Source: Polynucleobacter meluiroseus (GTDB lineage: Bacteria > Pseudomonadota > Gammaproteobacteria > Burkholderiales > Burkholderiaceae). Taken from it: a stretch of 64,000 nucleotides of DNA. Below the pieces are notes generated by a model. The model searched no databases. It saw only the letters and a list, made by a program, of their open reading frames with translations, and had not been told where the DNA came from. The DNA lies in the NCBI GenBank assembly GCA_945879115.1, contig CAMDUR010000001.1, positions 122,244 to 186,243 of the forward strand, in the 5' to 3' direction. The position numbers and the translations under genes are program-made. Positions 9,920-19,805 of this stretch are shown here, piece by piece (positions within the stretch are counted from its first letter, which is position 1; each line of letters opens with the position of its first letter).

Positions 9920-10330
9920 TCAATGACTGCTGCAAGAGTGTCCGTTATCTTTAATCATAGAAGAATCTCGATCTGCACCAGCTGCCAATATGCGATCTAA
10001 ATAATCTTGCCACATTTCATCATAATTAAGGCACATCTCATATAAATACTCCCATGAGAAAATTCCAGAATCATGTCCATCATCAAATATTGGCTTAATT
10101 GCATAGTGACCAACTTGTTCAATGTTGCTAATCACAACATGGCGCTTACCGGTTTGAAGAGTTTCTTGACCAATACCATGGCCACGTACTTCCGCAGATG
10201 GTGACCAGACTCTCAAGAACTCAAATGGCAATTGAAAGCTTTTTCCGTCAGGGTAGCCCAACTCTAAAAACTTTGATTGCTGGTGAACAGCAATATTGAC
10301 TGGAATTGGTGCTTTATTTGATTGCGTCAT
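9920..10330 (-). CDS. DUF971 family protein (gamma-butyrobetaine hydroxylase N-terminal-like fold)
   Basis: A 136-residue protein with the DUF971 pattern: SKFLELGYPDGKSFQLPFEF near the N-terminus, an RVWSPSAEVRGHG loop, HYAIKPIFDDGHDSGIFSW and a C-terminal tail GHSCSSH whose His/Cys residues could bind metal. The fold is shared with the N-terminal domain of gamma-butyrobetaine hydroxylases; the free-standing bacterial protein has been linked to Fe-S biology, but no reaction is established. Located 2 bases after the FAD/Fe-S oxidoreductase and 24 before ubiE, the usual betaproteobacterial setting. Confidence 0.88.
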   Translation of the reverse strand: MTQSNKAPIPVNIAVHQQSKFLELGYPDGKSFQLPFEFLRVWSPSAEVRGHGIGQETLQTGKRHVVISNIEQVGHYAIKPIFDDGHDSGIFSWEYLYEMCLNYDEMWQDYLDRILAAGADRDSSMIKDNGHSCSSH

Positions 10331-10332
10331 AA

Positions 10333-13300
10333 TTAAACCAAAACCCTTTCAATACCGCCTGTATTAGCATTTTTTACAAAATCAGCCATCCAGCTCTCAC
10401 CCAAAATATGAGATGCCATTTCAACCACAATGTAATCAGCTTTAGTACCTGAATCCTCGTCGAAACGTGACAGCCCTTGCAAACATGATGGGCAACTTGT
10501 TAGAACTTTTACCTGCCCATCAAAATCTTCTCTGAGGTCATCAGCACCCTTACGCATTTCAATTTCTTTACGGAATCGAACTTGTGTAGAGATGTCTGGC
10601 CTTGTCACAGCCAAAGTTCCAGATTCACCGCAGCAACGGTCATTCTTTAAAATGGCCGTGCCGTCTTCAGTTGTTACCAAACTATTAACCGTCTTTAATG
10701 GATCCTGTAACTTCATAGGGCTATGGCAAGGATCGTGATACATATACCTGACGCCTTTAGCACCTTCTAACTTAATACCTTTTTCCAATAAAAACTCATG
10801 AATGTCTATGATGCGGCAACCAGGGAAGATCTTATCGAATTCATAACCGGCCAACTGGTCATAACAAGTTCCACAAGACACCACGACCGTTTTTATATCC
10901 AAATAATTTAATGTATTGGCCATGCGATGAAACAAAACACGGTTATCAGTAATGATCTTATCGGCTTTATCAAAATCACCTGATCCACGTTGAGGATAGC
11001 CACAACATAAGTAACCTGGCGGCAAAATAGTTTGAACATCGGCGTGCCACAACATTGCTTGAGTTGCTAAACCTACTTGAGAAAATAATCTTTCCGATCC
11101 ACAGCCTGGGAAATAAAACACAGCTTCGGAATCAACAGATGTTGTTTTAGGATTTCTAATAATTGGCACAACATCTGAATCTTCAATATCCAATAAAGCA
11201 CGTGCGGTTTTCTTAGGTAAGTTTCCTGGCATCTTTTTATTGATGAAATGGATTACCTGCTCTTTAATCGGTGGCTTAACTAACGTGGTTGAACGCGGCT
11301 GAGCCGTTTGCTTCTTTGCAAAACCCTTCAACAAATCATGAGCCAAACGCTGAGCCTTATAACCCCAAGATATCATCAACTTCCGCGTCAGTTGAATTGT
11401 TTCTGGGTTAGTGGCATTCAAAAAGAACATCGCTGCAGTAGCGCCTGGGTTGAATTTCTTTTGACCCATTTTGCGCAATAAATTACGCATGTTCATGGTG
11501 ACATCACCAAAGTCGATATTTACTGGGCATGGCGTTAAACACTTATGGCAAACAGTACAGTGCGCCGCCACATCATCAAAAGCCTCCCAATGCTTCACTG
11601 AAACACCGCGCCTTGTTTGCTCTTCATATAAGAAAGCCTCAACAAGTAAGGAGGTGGCCAAAATTTTATTTCTTGGGCTATAAAATAAGTTGGCACGTGG
11701 CACGTGGGTAGCACATACCGGCTTGCACTTACCGCAACGTAAACAATCTTTGATGCTTGTTGCGATTGCGCCAATATCACTTTGCTGCATGATCAATGAT
11801 TCATGACCCATCAAACCAAAGCTTGGTGTGTAGGCATTTTTCAAATTGGCGCCCGGCATTAACTTACCTTTATTGAAGCGCCCCTCAGGATCAACTTTTT
11901 CTTTGTAAGTTCTAAAGTCTTTAATTTCATCTTCAGTTAAATATTCAAGTTTTGTAATGCCAATGCCGTGCTCACCTGAAATAACGCCATCCAAAGATCT
12001 TGCTAAAGCCATAATCCGATCAACAGACTTATGAGTGTCTTGCAACATGTCATAGTCATCAGAATTAACAGGAATATTAGTGTGAACGTTGCCGTCACCA
12101 GCATGCATATGTAAAGCAATAAATACACGACTACGTAGTACTCGCTTGTGGATAACTTCACACTCTTGCAAAATCGGCTCAAAGGCAACGCCGCTAAAAA
12201 TATTTCTAAGTTCAGCTCGGACTTCTAGCTTCCATGAAGCTCTCAAACTACGATCTTGAAGACCAGAGAAAAACTCATTCATGTTGTTGGCCCAATTTGA
12301 CCAACGACCACGCACCTCAGAAATTAGTTGTAATGCTATAGTTACTCGATCTCCGAGTAATTCAGCTCCAGGTATGTCGTTTGCATCATCTGACTTACCT
12401 AAAGGCAACTGACCTTGCTTAAAAAACACTTCCAATTCGTTTAGTAACTGAAGTTTGTTTTTTAGAGAGAGTTCAATGTTGATGAACTCAATACCGTCTG
12501 TATATTCACCCATACGATTTAGAGGTATTACAACGTCTTCGTTAACTTTAAATGCATTCGTATGTTTTGCAATTGCTGCCGTTCTTGAACGATCCAACCA
12601 AAACTTTTTACGAGCCTCAGGGCTGACAGCAACAAAGCCCTCTCCAACTCTAGCGTTAGCCATGCGAATAACTTCACTTGCAGCCATTGCTACAGCATTC
12701 TCATCATCACCTACGATGTCGCCGATGAGAACCATTTTTGGCAACACGTTACGCTTGGATTTAGTTGCGTATCCAACAGCCTTTAAGTAACGCTCATCCA
12801 AATGCTCTAAACCAGCCAAAATAGCGCCGCCCTGTTTTGTTTGAAGATCTAGATAAGCTTTAATTTCGACAATACTTGGAATGGCCTCACGAGCCTGCCC
12901 AAAAAACTCTAAACAAACGGTACGGATTTGTTTAGGCATGCGATGTAACACCCATCGCGCACTCGTAATAAGCCCGTCGCAACCTTCTTTTTGAACTCCC
13001 GGCAAACCAGATAAGAATTTATCCGTTACATCTTTACCTAAACCCGCTTTACGAAAGCGCTTACCTTCAATTTTTAACTCTTCAGTTTTTAATATTTTCG
13101 CACCTGGTGACTTCGTGCCATCAGACCAAACTAATTTGAAGGTAGCAAAATCAGCATCATGAATCTTGCTCATGTTGTGACCAATGCGTTCAATATCTAA
13201 CCAGTTACCATTAGGATCAACCATGCGCCATGAAGCTAAGTTATCCAAAGCAGTTCCCCAAAGAACCGCCTTCTTGCCACCAGCATTCATGGCGATATTA

Positions 13301-14172
13301 CCGCCGATACAGCTTGCCTCTGCAGACGTTGGATCCACAGCAAACACGTTACCTGATTTATCAGCAGCATCTGAAACGCGCTTCGTAACCACTCCAGCGC
13401 CTGAGTAAATTGTTGCAACAGGCTTGTCTAAGCCTGGTAATTGCAACATCTCTACTGGTCCTAATGTTTCTAATTTTTCAGTGTTGATTACAGCAGACAT
13501 TGGAGTCAGCGGAACAGCACCGCCGGTGTAACCAGTACCACCGCCACGAGGAATGATGGTTAGCCCTAACTCCACACAACCTTTAACCAGCGCTGGAATT
13601 TCTTCTTCAGAATCTGGCGTCAGCACTACAAAGGGATACTCAACACGCCAGTCTGTTGCATCAGTGACGTGAGAAACGCGCGCTAAACCATCGTATGCAA
13701 TATTGTCAGCGGCTGTGTACTTACCTAATACTTTTTTTACTTTTTTACGCAAGATTGCAACGCGATCAAACTCTGCGTTGAAGTGCTGTATCGCATCTGT
13801 TGCGCTGGATACTAATTTGCCAACCTTATCAGCTAAATCAGTTGTCATTCGTTTTTGCACTTCGCTTAATCGATGCTGTAAAGCTTCAATCAGTTGTTTG
13901 CGACGCCCTGGGTTATCTAAAAGGTCATCTTGCAAATAGGGGTTACGTTGAACAACCCAAATATCACCCAATATTTCGTAAAGCATTCTTGCTGAACGGC
14001 CAGTTTTACGTCCGGACCTTAATTCATACAAAATTTGCCAAGCATCTTGACCCAACAAACGAATCACAATTTCTCTGTCTGAGAAAGATGTGTAGTTATA
14101 CGGAATCTCACGTAAACGTGGCGCTTTTTGTAAATGATCTTCGAGACTATTTAATGGTAATGGTGCGTTCAT
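10333..14172 (-). CDS. Large FAD-linked/Fe-S oxidoreductase (DUF3683, D-lactate/glycolate dehydrogenase-like)
   Basis: A 1279-residue multidomain enzyme. Order: a DUF3683 N-terminus (about 1-120); a PCMH-type FAD-binding domain with [19 protein letters not shown] (about 205-225); a FAD-oxidase C-terminal domain with [14 protein letters not shown] and GEHGIG; two 4Fe-4S motifs ([11 protein letters not shown] and CHKCLTPCP, about 820-900); and two CCG/heterodisulfide-reductase-like domains ([10 protein letters not shown] and CCGESGTL). This matches membrane-linked 2-hydroxyacid dehydrogenases in which the flavin passes electrons via Fe-S clusters to quinone. The substrate is unknown; lactate, glycolate or 2-hydroxyglutarate are possible. 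In Burkholderiales it is conserved next to DUF971-ubiE, in keeping with a quinone partner. Confidence 0.9.
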   Translation of the reverse strand: MNAPLPLNSLEDHLQKAPRLREIPYNYTSFSDREIVIRLLGQDAWQILYELRSGRKTGRSARMLYEILGDIWVVQRNPYLQDDLLDNPGRRKQLIEALQHRLSEVQKRMTTDLADKVGKLVSSATDAIQHFNAEFDRVAILRKKVKKVLGKYTAADNIAYDGLARVSHVTDATDWRVEYPFVVLTPDSEEEIPALVKGCVELGLTIIPRGGGTGYTGGAVPLTPMSAVINTEKLETLGPVEMLQLPGLDKPVATIYSGAGVVTKRVSDAADKSGNVFAVDPTSAEASCIGGNIAMNAGGKKAVLWGTALDNLASWRMVDPNGNWLDIERIGHNMSKIHDADFATFKLVWSDGTKSPGAKILKTEELKIEGKRFRKAGLGKDVTDKFLSGLPGVQKEGCDGLITSARWVLHRMPKQIRTVCLEFFGQAREAIPSIVEIKAYLDLQTKQGGAILAGLEHLDERYLKAVGYATKSKRNVLPKMVLIGDIVGDDENAVAMAASEVIRMANARVGEGFVAVSPEARKKFWLDRSRTAAIAKHTNAFKVNEDVVIPLNRMGEYTDGIEFINIELSLKNKLQLLNELEVFFKQGQLPLGKSDDANDIPGAELLGDRVTIALQLISEVRGRWSNWANNMNEFFSGLQDRSLRASWKLEVRAELRNIFSGVAFEPILQECEVIHKRVLRSRVFIALHMHAGDGNVHTNIPVNSDDYDMLQDTHKSVDRIMALARSLDGVISGEHGIGITKLEYLTEDEIKDFRTYKEKVDPEGRFNKGKLMPGANLKNAYTPSFGLMGHESLIMQQSDIGAIATSIKDCLRCGKCKPVCATHVPRANLFYSPRNKILATSLLVEAFLYEEQTRRGVSVKHWEAFDDVAAHCTVCHKCLTPCPVNIDFGDVTMNMRNLLRKMGQKKFNPGATAAMFFLNATNPETIQLTRKLMISWGYKAQRLAHDLLKGFAKKQTAQPRSTTLVKPPIKEQVIHFINKKMPGNLPKKTARALLDIEDSDVVPIIRNPKTTSVDSEAVFYFPGCGSERLFSQVGLATQAMLWHADVQTILPPGYLCCGYPQRGSGDFDKADKIITDNRVLFHRMANTLNYLDIKTVVVSCGTCYDQLAGYEFDKIFPGCRIIDIHEFLLEKGIKLEGAKGVRYMYHDPCHSPMKLQDPLKTVNSLVTTEDGTAILKNDRCCGESGTLAVTRPDISTQVRFRKEIEMRKGADDLREDFDGQVKVLTSCPSCLQGLSRFDEDSGTKADYIVVEMASHILGESWMADFVKNANTGGIERVLV

Positions 14173-14230
14173 ATCACTAGCTTTCTCTAAAAGTCCATTT
14201 TAAATGACTATCTGAAATAGCGTTTCATTC

Positions 14231-14761
14231 TTAATTAAAGTATTGAGACCACTTCTCAAAAATGGTCATAAAGGCGTTTCCGACATAGGACCAAAAACCA
14301 TCCGGGATCATCAGGAGTGCGTAAGTCATAGTGACATAACGCAAGAATTTACCAATAGCCATATAGATCAAGCAAGGTAACCAGGGCAGTCGCAACCAAC
14401 CCGCAACAGCGCACAACGGGTCGCCAACTACTGGAAGCCAAGATAAGAGCAGCGCTGGTGGCCCCATTTTCTTAAACCAATTCAATAACTTATGCTTTTG
14501 ACGGCCGGATAACTTTTCGTGAGCCTTGCTGGCACCGTAACCTAGAAGCCAATCGAGCATACCACCAAGAGTATTGCCTATAGTTGCCACCATGATTGCT
14601 AGCCAGAATAAATCAGGATTGACCTTAATATATGCAAATAAAACAGGCTCTGACCCCATGGGCAAAAGGGTTGCAGAAATAAACGAAACAATAAATACCG
14701 CAGGTAAACCTACGGCAGGAAGTGACAGCCAGACTAAAAAATTATGTAATTCCGATTCCAT
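14231..14761 (-). CDS. YqaA/DedA-related (SNARE-associated Golgi family) membrane protein
   Basis: A 176-residue membrane protein with helices at about 13-35, 45-70, 100-120 and 140-165. It carries the YqaA pattern: LPMGSEPVLFAYI, ATIGNTLGGMLDWLLGYG and a WLPVVGDPLCAVAGWLRLPW segment. DedA relatives are lipid scramblases or flippases (undecaprenyl-phosphate, phosphatidylethanolamine); YqaA itself has no assigned substrate. It is transcribed divergently from ilvA across 40 bases. The minus strand carries TAAAAT eight bases before its ATG and no Shine-Dalgarno. Confidence 0.85.
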   Translation of the reverse strand: MESELHNFLVWLSLPAVGLPAVFIVSFISATLLPMGSEPVLFAYIKVNPDLFWLAIMVATIGNTLGGMLDWLLGYGASKAHEKLSGRQKHKLLNWFKKMGPPALLLSWLPVVGDPLCAVAGWLRLPWLPCLIYMAIGKFLRYVTMTYALLMIPDGFWSYVGNAFMTIFEKWSQYFN

Positions 14762-14764
14762 GTT

Positions 14765-14795
14765 TTGTCATTTTAGGGTGTTGCCGTGATACGCT
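14765..14795 (+). promoter_or_regulatory. Putative sigma-70 promoter of ilvA (leaderless)
   Basis: TTGTCA (14765-14770) and TACGCT (14790-14795) are 19 bases apart. The -10 ends exactly six bases before the ilvA ATG at 14802, so transcription would begin at or near the start codon. The -35 is good; the -10 is weak and the spacer long. Confidence 0.4.
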
Positions 14796-14801
14796 CACAG
14801 G

Positions 14802-16322
14802 ATGCCTAAAGATTACTTAAGAAAAATCCTAACCGCTAAGGTTTATGACGTTGCTAGGGAAACAGAGTTACAGCTCGCTCCACAACTAACTTCTCGCCTT
14901 AAAAATAAGGTTTTATTAAAGCGCGAGGATAACCAACCTGTTTTCTCCTTCAAGCTTCGTGGTGCCTACAACAAAATGGCTCACCTAAGCAAAATTGAGC
15001 TTCAACGAGGGGTTATTACGGCCTCCGCAGGTAATCATGCTCAAGGTGTCGCCTTGTCAGCTTCAAAGCTAGGCTGTAAAGCGATCATCGTGATGCCCAC
15101 CACAACTCCACAGTTAAAAATAGATGCCGTCAGAGACCGAGGTGGAAATTCTGTTGAGGTCGTTTTATTTGGAGACTCTTACAGCGATGCTTATCAACAT
15201 GCTTTAGCACTTGAAAAGAAGCATAAGTTAACTTTCGTCCACCCTTTTGACGATCCTGATGTTATTGCAGGCCAAGGTACGATTGCCATGGAAATCCTCC
15301 AACAACATCAAGAACCGATCGATGCCATCTTTTTAGCAATAGGAGGTGGCGGTTTAATAGCGGGAGTGGGCGCTTACATCAAATCAATTCGTCCAGATAT
15401 TAAAGTCATTGGCGTACAAACCGTTGACTCTGATGCTATGAAAAAATCCCTCGAAGCTAAACGTCGAGTTGAATTAAAAGAAGTGGGGCTTTTTTCAGAT
15501 GGCACAGCTGTCAAAATGGTTGGTAAAGAAACTTTTAGACTCTGCCAAGAGGTTGTTGATGAAATCATCATTGTTGATACAGACGCCATTTGTGCTGCGA
15601 TTAACGATGTCTTTACAGATACCAGAAGCATATTAGAGCCTGCTGGTGCATTAGCTCTAGCAGGTCTAAAAGCCTATGTTGAGAGAGAAAAGTGTAAAGA
15701 CCAAACTTTAATTGCGGTGGCTTGCGGTGCCAACATTAACTTTAATCGCCTAAGATTTGTAGCTGAGCGAGCGGAAGTTGGTGAGGCCAAGGAAGCTGTT
15801 TTTGCAGTCACTATCCCAGAAGAGCGAGGCTCTTTTAAGCGTTTTTGCGAACTACTTGGCGAGCGCAATGTCACGGAGTTTAATTATCGAATCGCGGATG
15901 CTTCAAAGGCACATATCTTTGTTGGCATTGCAACGCAAAAGGCAAGCGATAGCCTTCAAATCGCTAAATCTTTTACAAAGTCTGGATTCAACACCATTGA
16001 TTTAACTCATGACGAGTTAGCAAAATCACATTTAAGACATATGGTTGGTGGTCACTCTCACCTTGCTAAAGATGAATTACTTTATCGGTTTGAGTTCCCA
16101 GAAAAACCCGGTGCCTTAATGAAGTTTTTGACAAGTATGGCGCCCAACTGGAATATCAGTCTATTTCATTACCGAAATCATGGTGCAGACTATGGTCGAA
16201 TCTTGGTAGGTATACAAGTTCCTTCGAATGAGAAAAAAGATCTCAAGAAATTCTTAGCTGGACTTGGTTACCCTCATTGGGATGAAAGCTCTAATCCTGC
16301 CTATAAATTATTTTTGGCATAA
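14802..16322 (+). CDS. ilvA: Threonine ammonia-lyase, biosynthetic (threonine deaminase)
   Basis: A 506-residue PLP enzyme converting threonine to 2-oxobutyrate, the first committed step of isoleucine synthesis. The PLP lysine is in FSFKLRGAYNKM near residue 55, the glycine-rich phosphate loop is GGGGLIAGVG near 180, and SAGNHAQGVA lies near 85. The long C-terminal part (from about 325) contains two ACT-like regulatory domains, the hallmark of the isoleucine-inhibited biosynthetic form. It is first in a plus-strand unit with the 5'-nucleotidase (2 bases) and queF (1 base). Confidence 0.95.
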   Translation: MPKDYLRKILTAKVYDVARETELQLAPQLTSRLKNKVLLKREDNQPVFSFKLRGAYNKMAHLSKIELQRGVITASAGNHAQGVALSASKLGCKAIIVMPTTTPQLKIDAVRDRGGNSVEVVLFGDSYSDAYQHALALEKKHKLTFVHPFDDPDVIAGQGTIAMEILQQHQEPIDAIFLAIGGGGLIAGVGAYIKSIRPDIKVIGVQTVDSDAMKKSLEAKRRVELKEVGLFSDGTAVKMVGKETFRLCQEVVDEIIIVDTDAICAAINDVFTDTRSILEPAGALALAGLKAYVEREKCKDQTLIAVACGANINFNRLRFVAERAEVGEAKEAVFAVTIPEERGSFKRFCELLGERNVTEFNYRIADASKAHIFVGIATQKASDSLQIAKSFTKSGFNTIDLTHDELAKSHLRHMVGGHSHLAKDELLYRFEFPEKPGALMKFLTSMAPNWNISLFHYRNHGADYGRILVGIQVPSNEKKDLKKFLAGLGYPHWDESSNPAYKLFLA

Positions 16323-16324
16323 AG

Positions 16325-17236
16325 ATGGCCTTTTCACTAGATGGAAAACTGGTTGTCGCTATATCTTCAAGGGCTCTCTTTAACTTCGAAGAAGAAAATC
16401 AAGTATTCGAAGCAAGTGACGACAGCGCCTACATGCAACTCCAATTGGAGCGGCTCAACTCACCCGCACTTCCAGGGGTTGCATACCCATTAGTCAAAAA
16501 ACTTCTCAGCTTTAATAATGGATCACAACAAAATGTTGAGGTAGTCATTCTCTCAAGAAATGACCCTGTCAGCGGCTTGAGAGTGTTTCGCTCTGCCAAA
16601 AGCAATGACCTATTAATTGAACGTGGTGTATTCACAAGAGGTAGACCGCCGTATCACTATCTAAAATCTTTACAAGCCAATCTTTTCCTTTCTGCGAATG
16701 AAAATGATGTGAGAGCCACCCTTGAGGCTGGATTTCCGGCGGCAATGGTCTTTCCAAAAAGTAAACAGATAGCAGAGTCTCATCCAAATGAGATTCGCAT
16801 TGCTTTTGACGGTGATGCAGTTCTCTTCTCAGACGAAGCCGAACAAATTTTCCAGAGTAAAGGTCTTGATGCTTTTGTCGCCCATGAGAGTAATAAAGCA
16901 GCCATTCCATTACCCCCAGGACCATTCAAGCCTTTATTAGAAGCACTCCATCGACTTCAAGGTGCGGTTGATGCTGGTCATCCTATGAAAATTAGAACGG
17001 CCTTAGTTACTGCCCGTTCTGCCCCCGCTCACGAGCGAGCTATTCGAACACTCATGGCTTGGGGTGTAACAGTTGATGAGGCTATGTTTTTAGGAGGTCT
17101 TCCGAAAAAAGACTTCTTAAAAGAATTTGAACCTGATTTCTTTTTTGATGATCAAGTTGGTCATTGTGAGTTGGCCTCTGATGTAGCGCCTACAGGGCAA
17201 GTATTATCTGGCATCTCTAACCAAATCAAAAAGTAA
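16325..17236 (+). CDS. 5'-nucleotidase, cytosolic type 1 family
   Basis: A 303-residue protein of the 5-nucleotidase family (Pfam PF06189). Supporting motifs are VAISSRALFNFEEEN near the N-terminus, VVILSRNDPVSGLRVFRS, RIAFDGDAVLFSDEAE (probable catalytic DxD-type region, about 155-172), RTALVTARSAPAHERAIRTL and a C-terminal FFDDQVGHCELA. The family dephosphorylates nucleoside monophosphates, AMP or IMP in the animal homologue; bacterial specificity is not established. It sits two bases after ilvA and one before queF, an arrangement seen elsewhere in Burkholderiales. Confidence 0.85.
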   Translation: MAFSLDGKLVVAISSRALFNFEEENQVFEASDDSAYMQLQLERLNSPALPGVAYPLVKKLLSFNNGSQQNVEVVILSRNDPVSGLRVFRSAKSNDLLIERGVFTRGRPPYHYLKSLQANLFLSANENDVRATLEAGFPAAMVFPKSKQIAESHPNEIRIAFDGDAVLFSDEAEQIFQSKGLDAFVAHESNKAAIPLPPGPFKPLLEALHRLQGAVDAGHPMKIRTALVTARSAPAHERAIRTLMAWGVTVDEAMFLGGLPKKDFLKEFEPDFFFDDQVGHCELASDVAPTGQVLSGISNQIKK

Positions 17237-17237
17237 T

Positions 17238-18068
17238 ATGAGCCACTTAGATCAAGCACCTCTGGGCAAGATTTCTGACAATCCTTCGCAATATAGTCCG
17301 AGTTTACTTTTCCCTATCAGTAGAGATAAAAATAGAGCCGCCCTAGGCATCAAGGGATCCTTACCATTTATTGGAGTTGATATTTGGAATGCTTATGAGC
17401 TCAGCTGGCTGAATAAAAAAGGTAAGCCCCAAATAGCGATTGCTACGTTTGTGGTCCCAGCAAATTCACCAAACATCATTGAATCTAAATCTTGGAAGCT
17501 TTATCTCAACAGCCTCAATAACCACAAAATTGATTCTGATGTCGCTCTGCATCAACTGCTATGCACGGATCTATCCGCGGCGGCTGGAGCGCCTATTAAT
17601 GTTCAACTTCACAATCCAGAAAAAATAAGCCGAGGCGGCATGCAAGAATTAAGTGGCAAACTACTTGATCGTCTTGATTTGGATATTGATCCACACCAAC
17701 AGCCTGATGCCACATTACTTAAAACAGATTTGACGCTTGGCATCGTTACCGAATCTTTTGTTACCCACCTTTTAAGATCTAATTGTCCAGTTACAGGACA
17801 ACCCGATTGGGCTAGCGTACAAATCAACTATGTCGGCCCTACGATCGATGAAGAATCCTTGTTACGCTATCTAATAGCCTTCAGAGAGCATCAAGAGTTT
17901 CATGAGCACTGTGTAGAAAAAATCTACATTGACATCAAAGAAAAATGCCGCCCTAGTAAGCTATCGGTTTACGCCCGATATACACGCAGAGGCGGCATAG
18001 ACATCAATCCATTTAGAGCTGATTACAACGCAGAGTGGCCAGAAAATATCCGCCACTCGCGTCAATAA
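17238..18068 (+). CDS. queF: NADPH-dependent 7-cyano-7-deazaguanine reductase
   Basis: A 276-residue two-module (type II) QueF that reduces preQ0 to preQ1 in queuosine synthesis. The catalytic cysteine is in LLRSNCPVTGQPDW (about residue 183) and the family motif ESKSWKLYLNS lies near residue 87. The C-terminal YTRRGGIDINPFR is also typical. The start is one base after the preceding stop. Its stop abuts the ssb stop on the opposite strand with no bases between, so there is no separate terminator. Confidence 0.95.
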   Translation: MSHLDQAPLGKISDNPSQYSPSLLFPISRDKNRAALGIKGSLPFIGVDIWNAYELSWLNKKGKPQIAIATFVVPANSPNIIESKSWKLYLNSLNNHKIDSDVALHQLLCTDLSAAAGAPINVQLHNPEKISRGGMQELSGKLLDRLDLDIDPHQQPDATLLKTDLTLGIVTESFVTHLLRSNCPVTGQPDWASVQINYVGPTIDEESLLRYLIAFREHQEFHEHCVEKIYIDIKEKCRPSKLSVYARYTRRGGIDINPFRADYNAEWPENIRHSRQ

Positions 18069-18518
18069 TTAAAACGGGATATCGTCGTCGATATCACCCA
18101 AGCTTGGGCCATTCATTGGAGCAGTTGATCTAGACTCTGACATTGAAGAACCACCAGACATTCCACCATCAGTTGATCCTGGAGCTCTACCACCTAGCAT
18201 TTGCATAGTTTCAGCTACAATTTCAGTTGAATATTTTTCTTGGCCACTTTGATCTGTCCACTTACGTGTGCGCAAACGGCCTTCAACATAAACCTGAGAA
18301 CCTTTTTTCAAATATTTTTCTGCAACCTCAGCGACTTTGCCAAAGAAAGCAACACGATGCCACTCAGTGTTTTCACGCATCTCACCTGATTGTTTATCGC
18401 GGTAACGATCAGTTGTAGCGATTGAAATATTAGTTACTGCGTCACCACTTGGCAAGCGACGAGTTTCTGGGTCGCGGCCAACATTACCCACAATAATTAC
18501 TTTATTTACCGATGCCAT
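18069..18518 (-). CDS. ssb: Single-stranded DNA-binding protein
   Basis: A 149-residue SSB with an N-terminal OB fold (start [40 protein letters not shown]), a glycine/serine/methionine-rich linker from about 112, and the acidic tail DIDDDIPF that binds partner proteins. It protects single-stranded DNA in replication, recombination and repair. A GGGAGA Shine-Dalgarno lies upstream. In many proteobacteria ssb is close to uvrA, as here, with an MFS transporter between them. Confidence 0.96.
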   Translation of the reverse strand: MASVNKVIIVGNVGRDPETRRLPSGDAVTNISIATTDRYRDKQSGEMRENTEWHRVAFFGKVAEVAEKYLKKGSQVYVEGRLRTRKWTDQSGQEKYSTEIVAETMQMLGGRAPGSTDGGMSGGSSMSESRSTAPMNGPSLGDIDDDIPF

Positions 18519-18596
18519 TTTTGTCTCCCGAAGAAAAGTTGTTGTTCCGAAACGCTAAATTTTGTCTGCCTACGAATAACTACTTAATTTAATCAA

Positions 18597-19766
18597 TTAA
18601 ACCTGTTGTGGCTCTTTTACAAATAGTTCACGCATTGACCATGCAATTATAAGCCAGGCAAATATGAGGCATGCTCCAAGATAAAAAACTGCTGCCTCAT
18701 TCATATTTTGAATGACCCAGCCACCCAAAACACCACCTAAAAATAAACCAGCTGACTGCGTGGTGTTGTAAATACCCAAAGCAGTACCTTTAGCGTTATT
18801 GGCCCAACGAGAAACTAAGGATGGTTGCATTGCCTCAAGAATATTGAATCCAACAAAGTAAATAAGTACGGCAAGAGCTAATGGCGATATGGACTCAAAG
18901 CTAGCCATAATGAGCTGAGCAACCAGCATGCAAGCAATGCCAAATATAAATGCTGGCTTCATGCGTTTACGGCGCTCACTAATCATAATAATAGGAGCCA
19001 TACAAACAAATGAAATCAACACGGCGGGTAGGTAAAGCTGCCAATGAGACGCTAAAGGTAAGTCTGCTTTAACTAGTAAACGAGGTAATGTTAAGAAAAG
19101 GGCAATTTGAACCGCATGCAAAACCAAGACCCCAAAATTAAGCCTAATTAGATCTTTGTTAAAAAAAACATCTGAGAATTTAGCGATAAATGGGGTCTGG
19201 GGAACTTTTTCTTGGCTTGGAACAACAAAAATTGCCAACATAATGGCGCCCATACCCAAAGAAGCCATCAGGTAAAACATGCCATCTAACCCTATTGACT
19301 CATGCAATGGCGAAGATAAAACTAATGACAAAGCGAAAGTTAAGGCAATACTGCCACCCACCAAAGCCATTGCTCTTGTTCTAGTCTCTTCTCGAGTTAA
19401 ATCGGCTAACCAAGCGGTCACTACGGCTGAAACAGCCCCTGCTCCCTGAATAGCGCGACCTACGGTAATCCAAATCAAGTCATCATGACTGGCCGCTATC
19501 AATGCACCAAGAACGAATAGGACTAGACCCAGGACCACAATTGGCCGACGACCATAACGGTCTGAAAGCATTCCAAGCGGGATATGAAGGCAAGCCTGAA
19601 CAAAGCCATAAACTCCCAAAGCAAAGCCGATTAATAGGGCCTGATCCCCACCCGACAAGCCTTTGGCATGCATTGAGAAGATGGGCAGAATCAAAAATAA
19701 TCCCAACATTCGAAGGGCGAAGATACCGGCTAATGAGAGAGCTGAGCGAAGTTCTGTTTTTTCCAT
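18597..19766 (-). CDS. MFS transporter, drug-exporter-like
   Basis: A 389-residue major facilitator with about 12 hydrophobic segments. The loop 2-3 motif A is clear (GMLSDRYGRRPIVVLG, about residue 63-78) and AIQGAGAVSAVVTAWLADLT in helix 5 resembles the motif C region of the DHA1 drug:H+ antiporters. The substrate is not predictable. An MFS gene in this position between ssb and uvrA is common in Burkholderiales, so it is ancestral rather than acquired. It is divergent from uvrA across 39 bases; the minus strand has TAATAT eleven bases before the ATG. Confidence 0.9.
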   Translation of the reverse strand: MEKTELRSALSLAGIFALRMLGLFLILPIFSMHAKGLSGGDQALLIGFALGVYGFVQACLHIPLGMLSDRYGRRPIVVLGLVLFVLGALIAASHDDLIWITVGRAIQGAGAVSAVVTAWLADLTREETRTRAMALVGGSIALTFALSLVLSSPLHESIGLDGMFYLMASLGMGAIMLAIFVVPSQEKVPQTPFIAKFSDVFFNKDLIRLNFGVLVLHAVQIALFLTLPRLLVKADLPLASHWQLYLPAVLISFVCMAPIIMISERRKRMKPAFIFGIACMLVAQLIMASFESISPLALAVLIYFVGFNILEAMQPSLVSRWANNAKGTALGIYNTTQSAGLFLGGVLGGWVIQNMNEAAVFYLGACLIFAWLIIAWSMRELFVKEPQQV

Positions 19767-19805
19767 AAAGAAGAGCTATATTAACTGGTTACGCAGAGAA
19801 AAATC

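Noticed and set aside
19767..19805. LexA/SOS box between the MFS gene and uvrA
   Set aside because: CTGGTTACGCAG has the right half-ends but the spacing is too short for CTGT-N8-ACAG, and no other candidate lies in the 39 bases.
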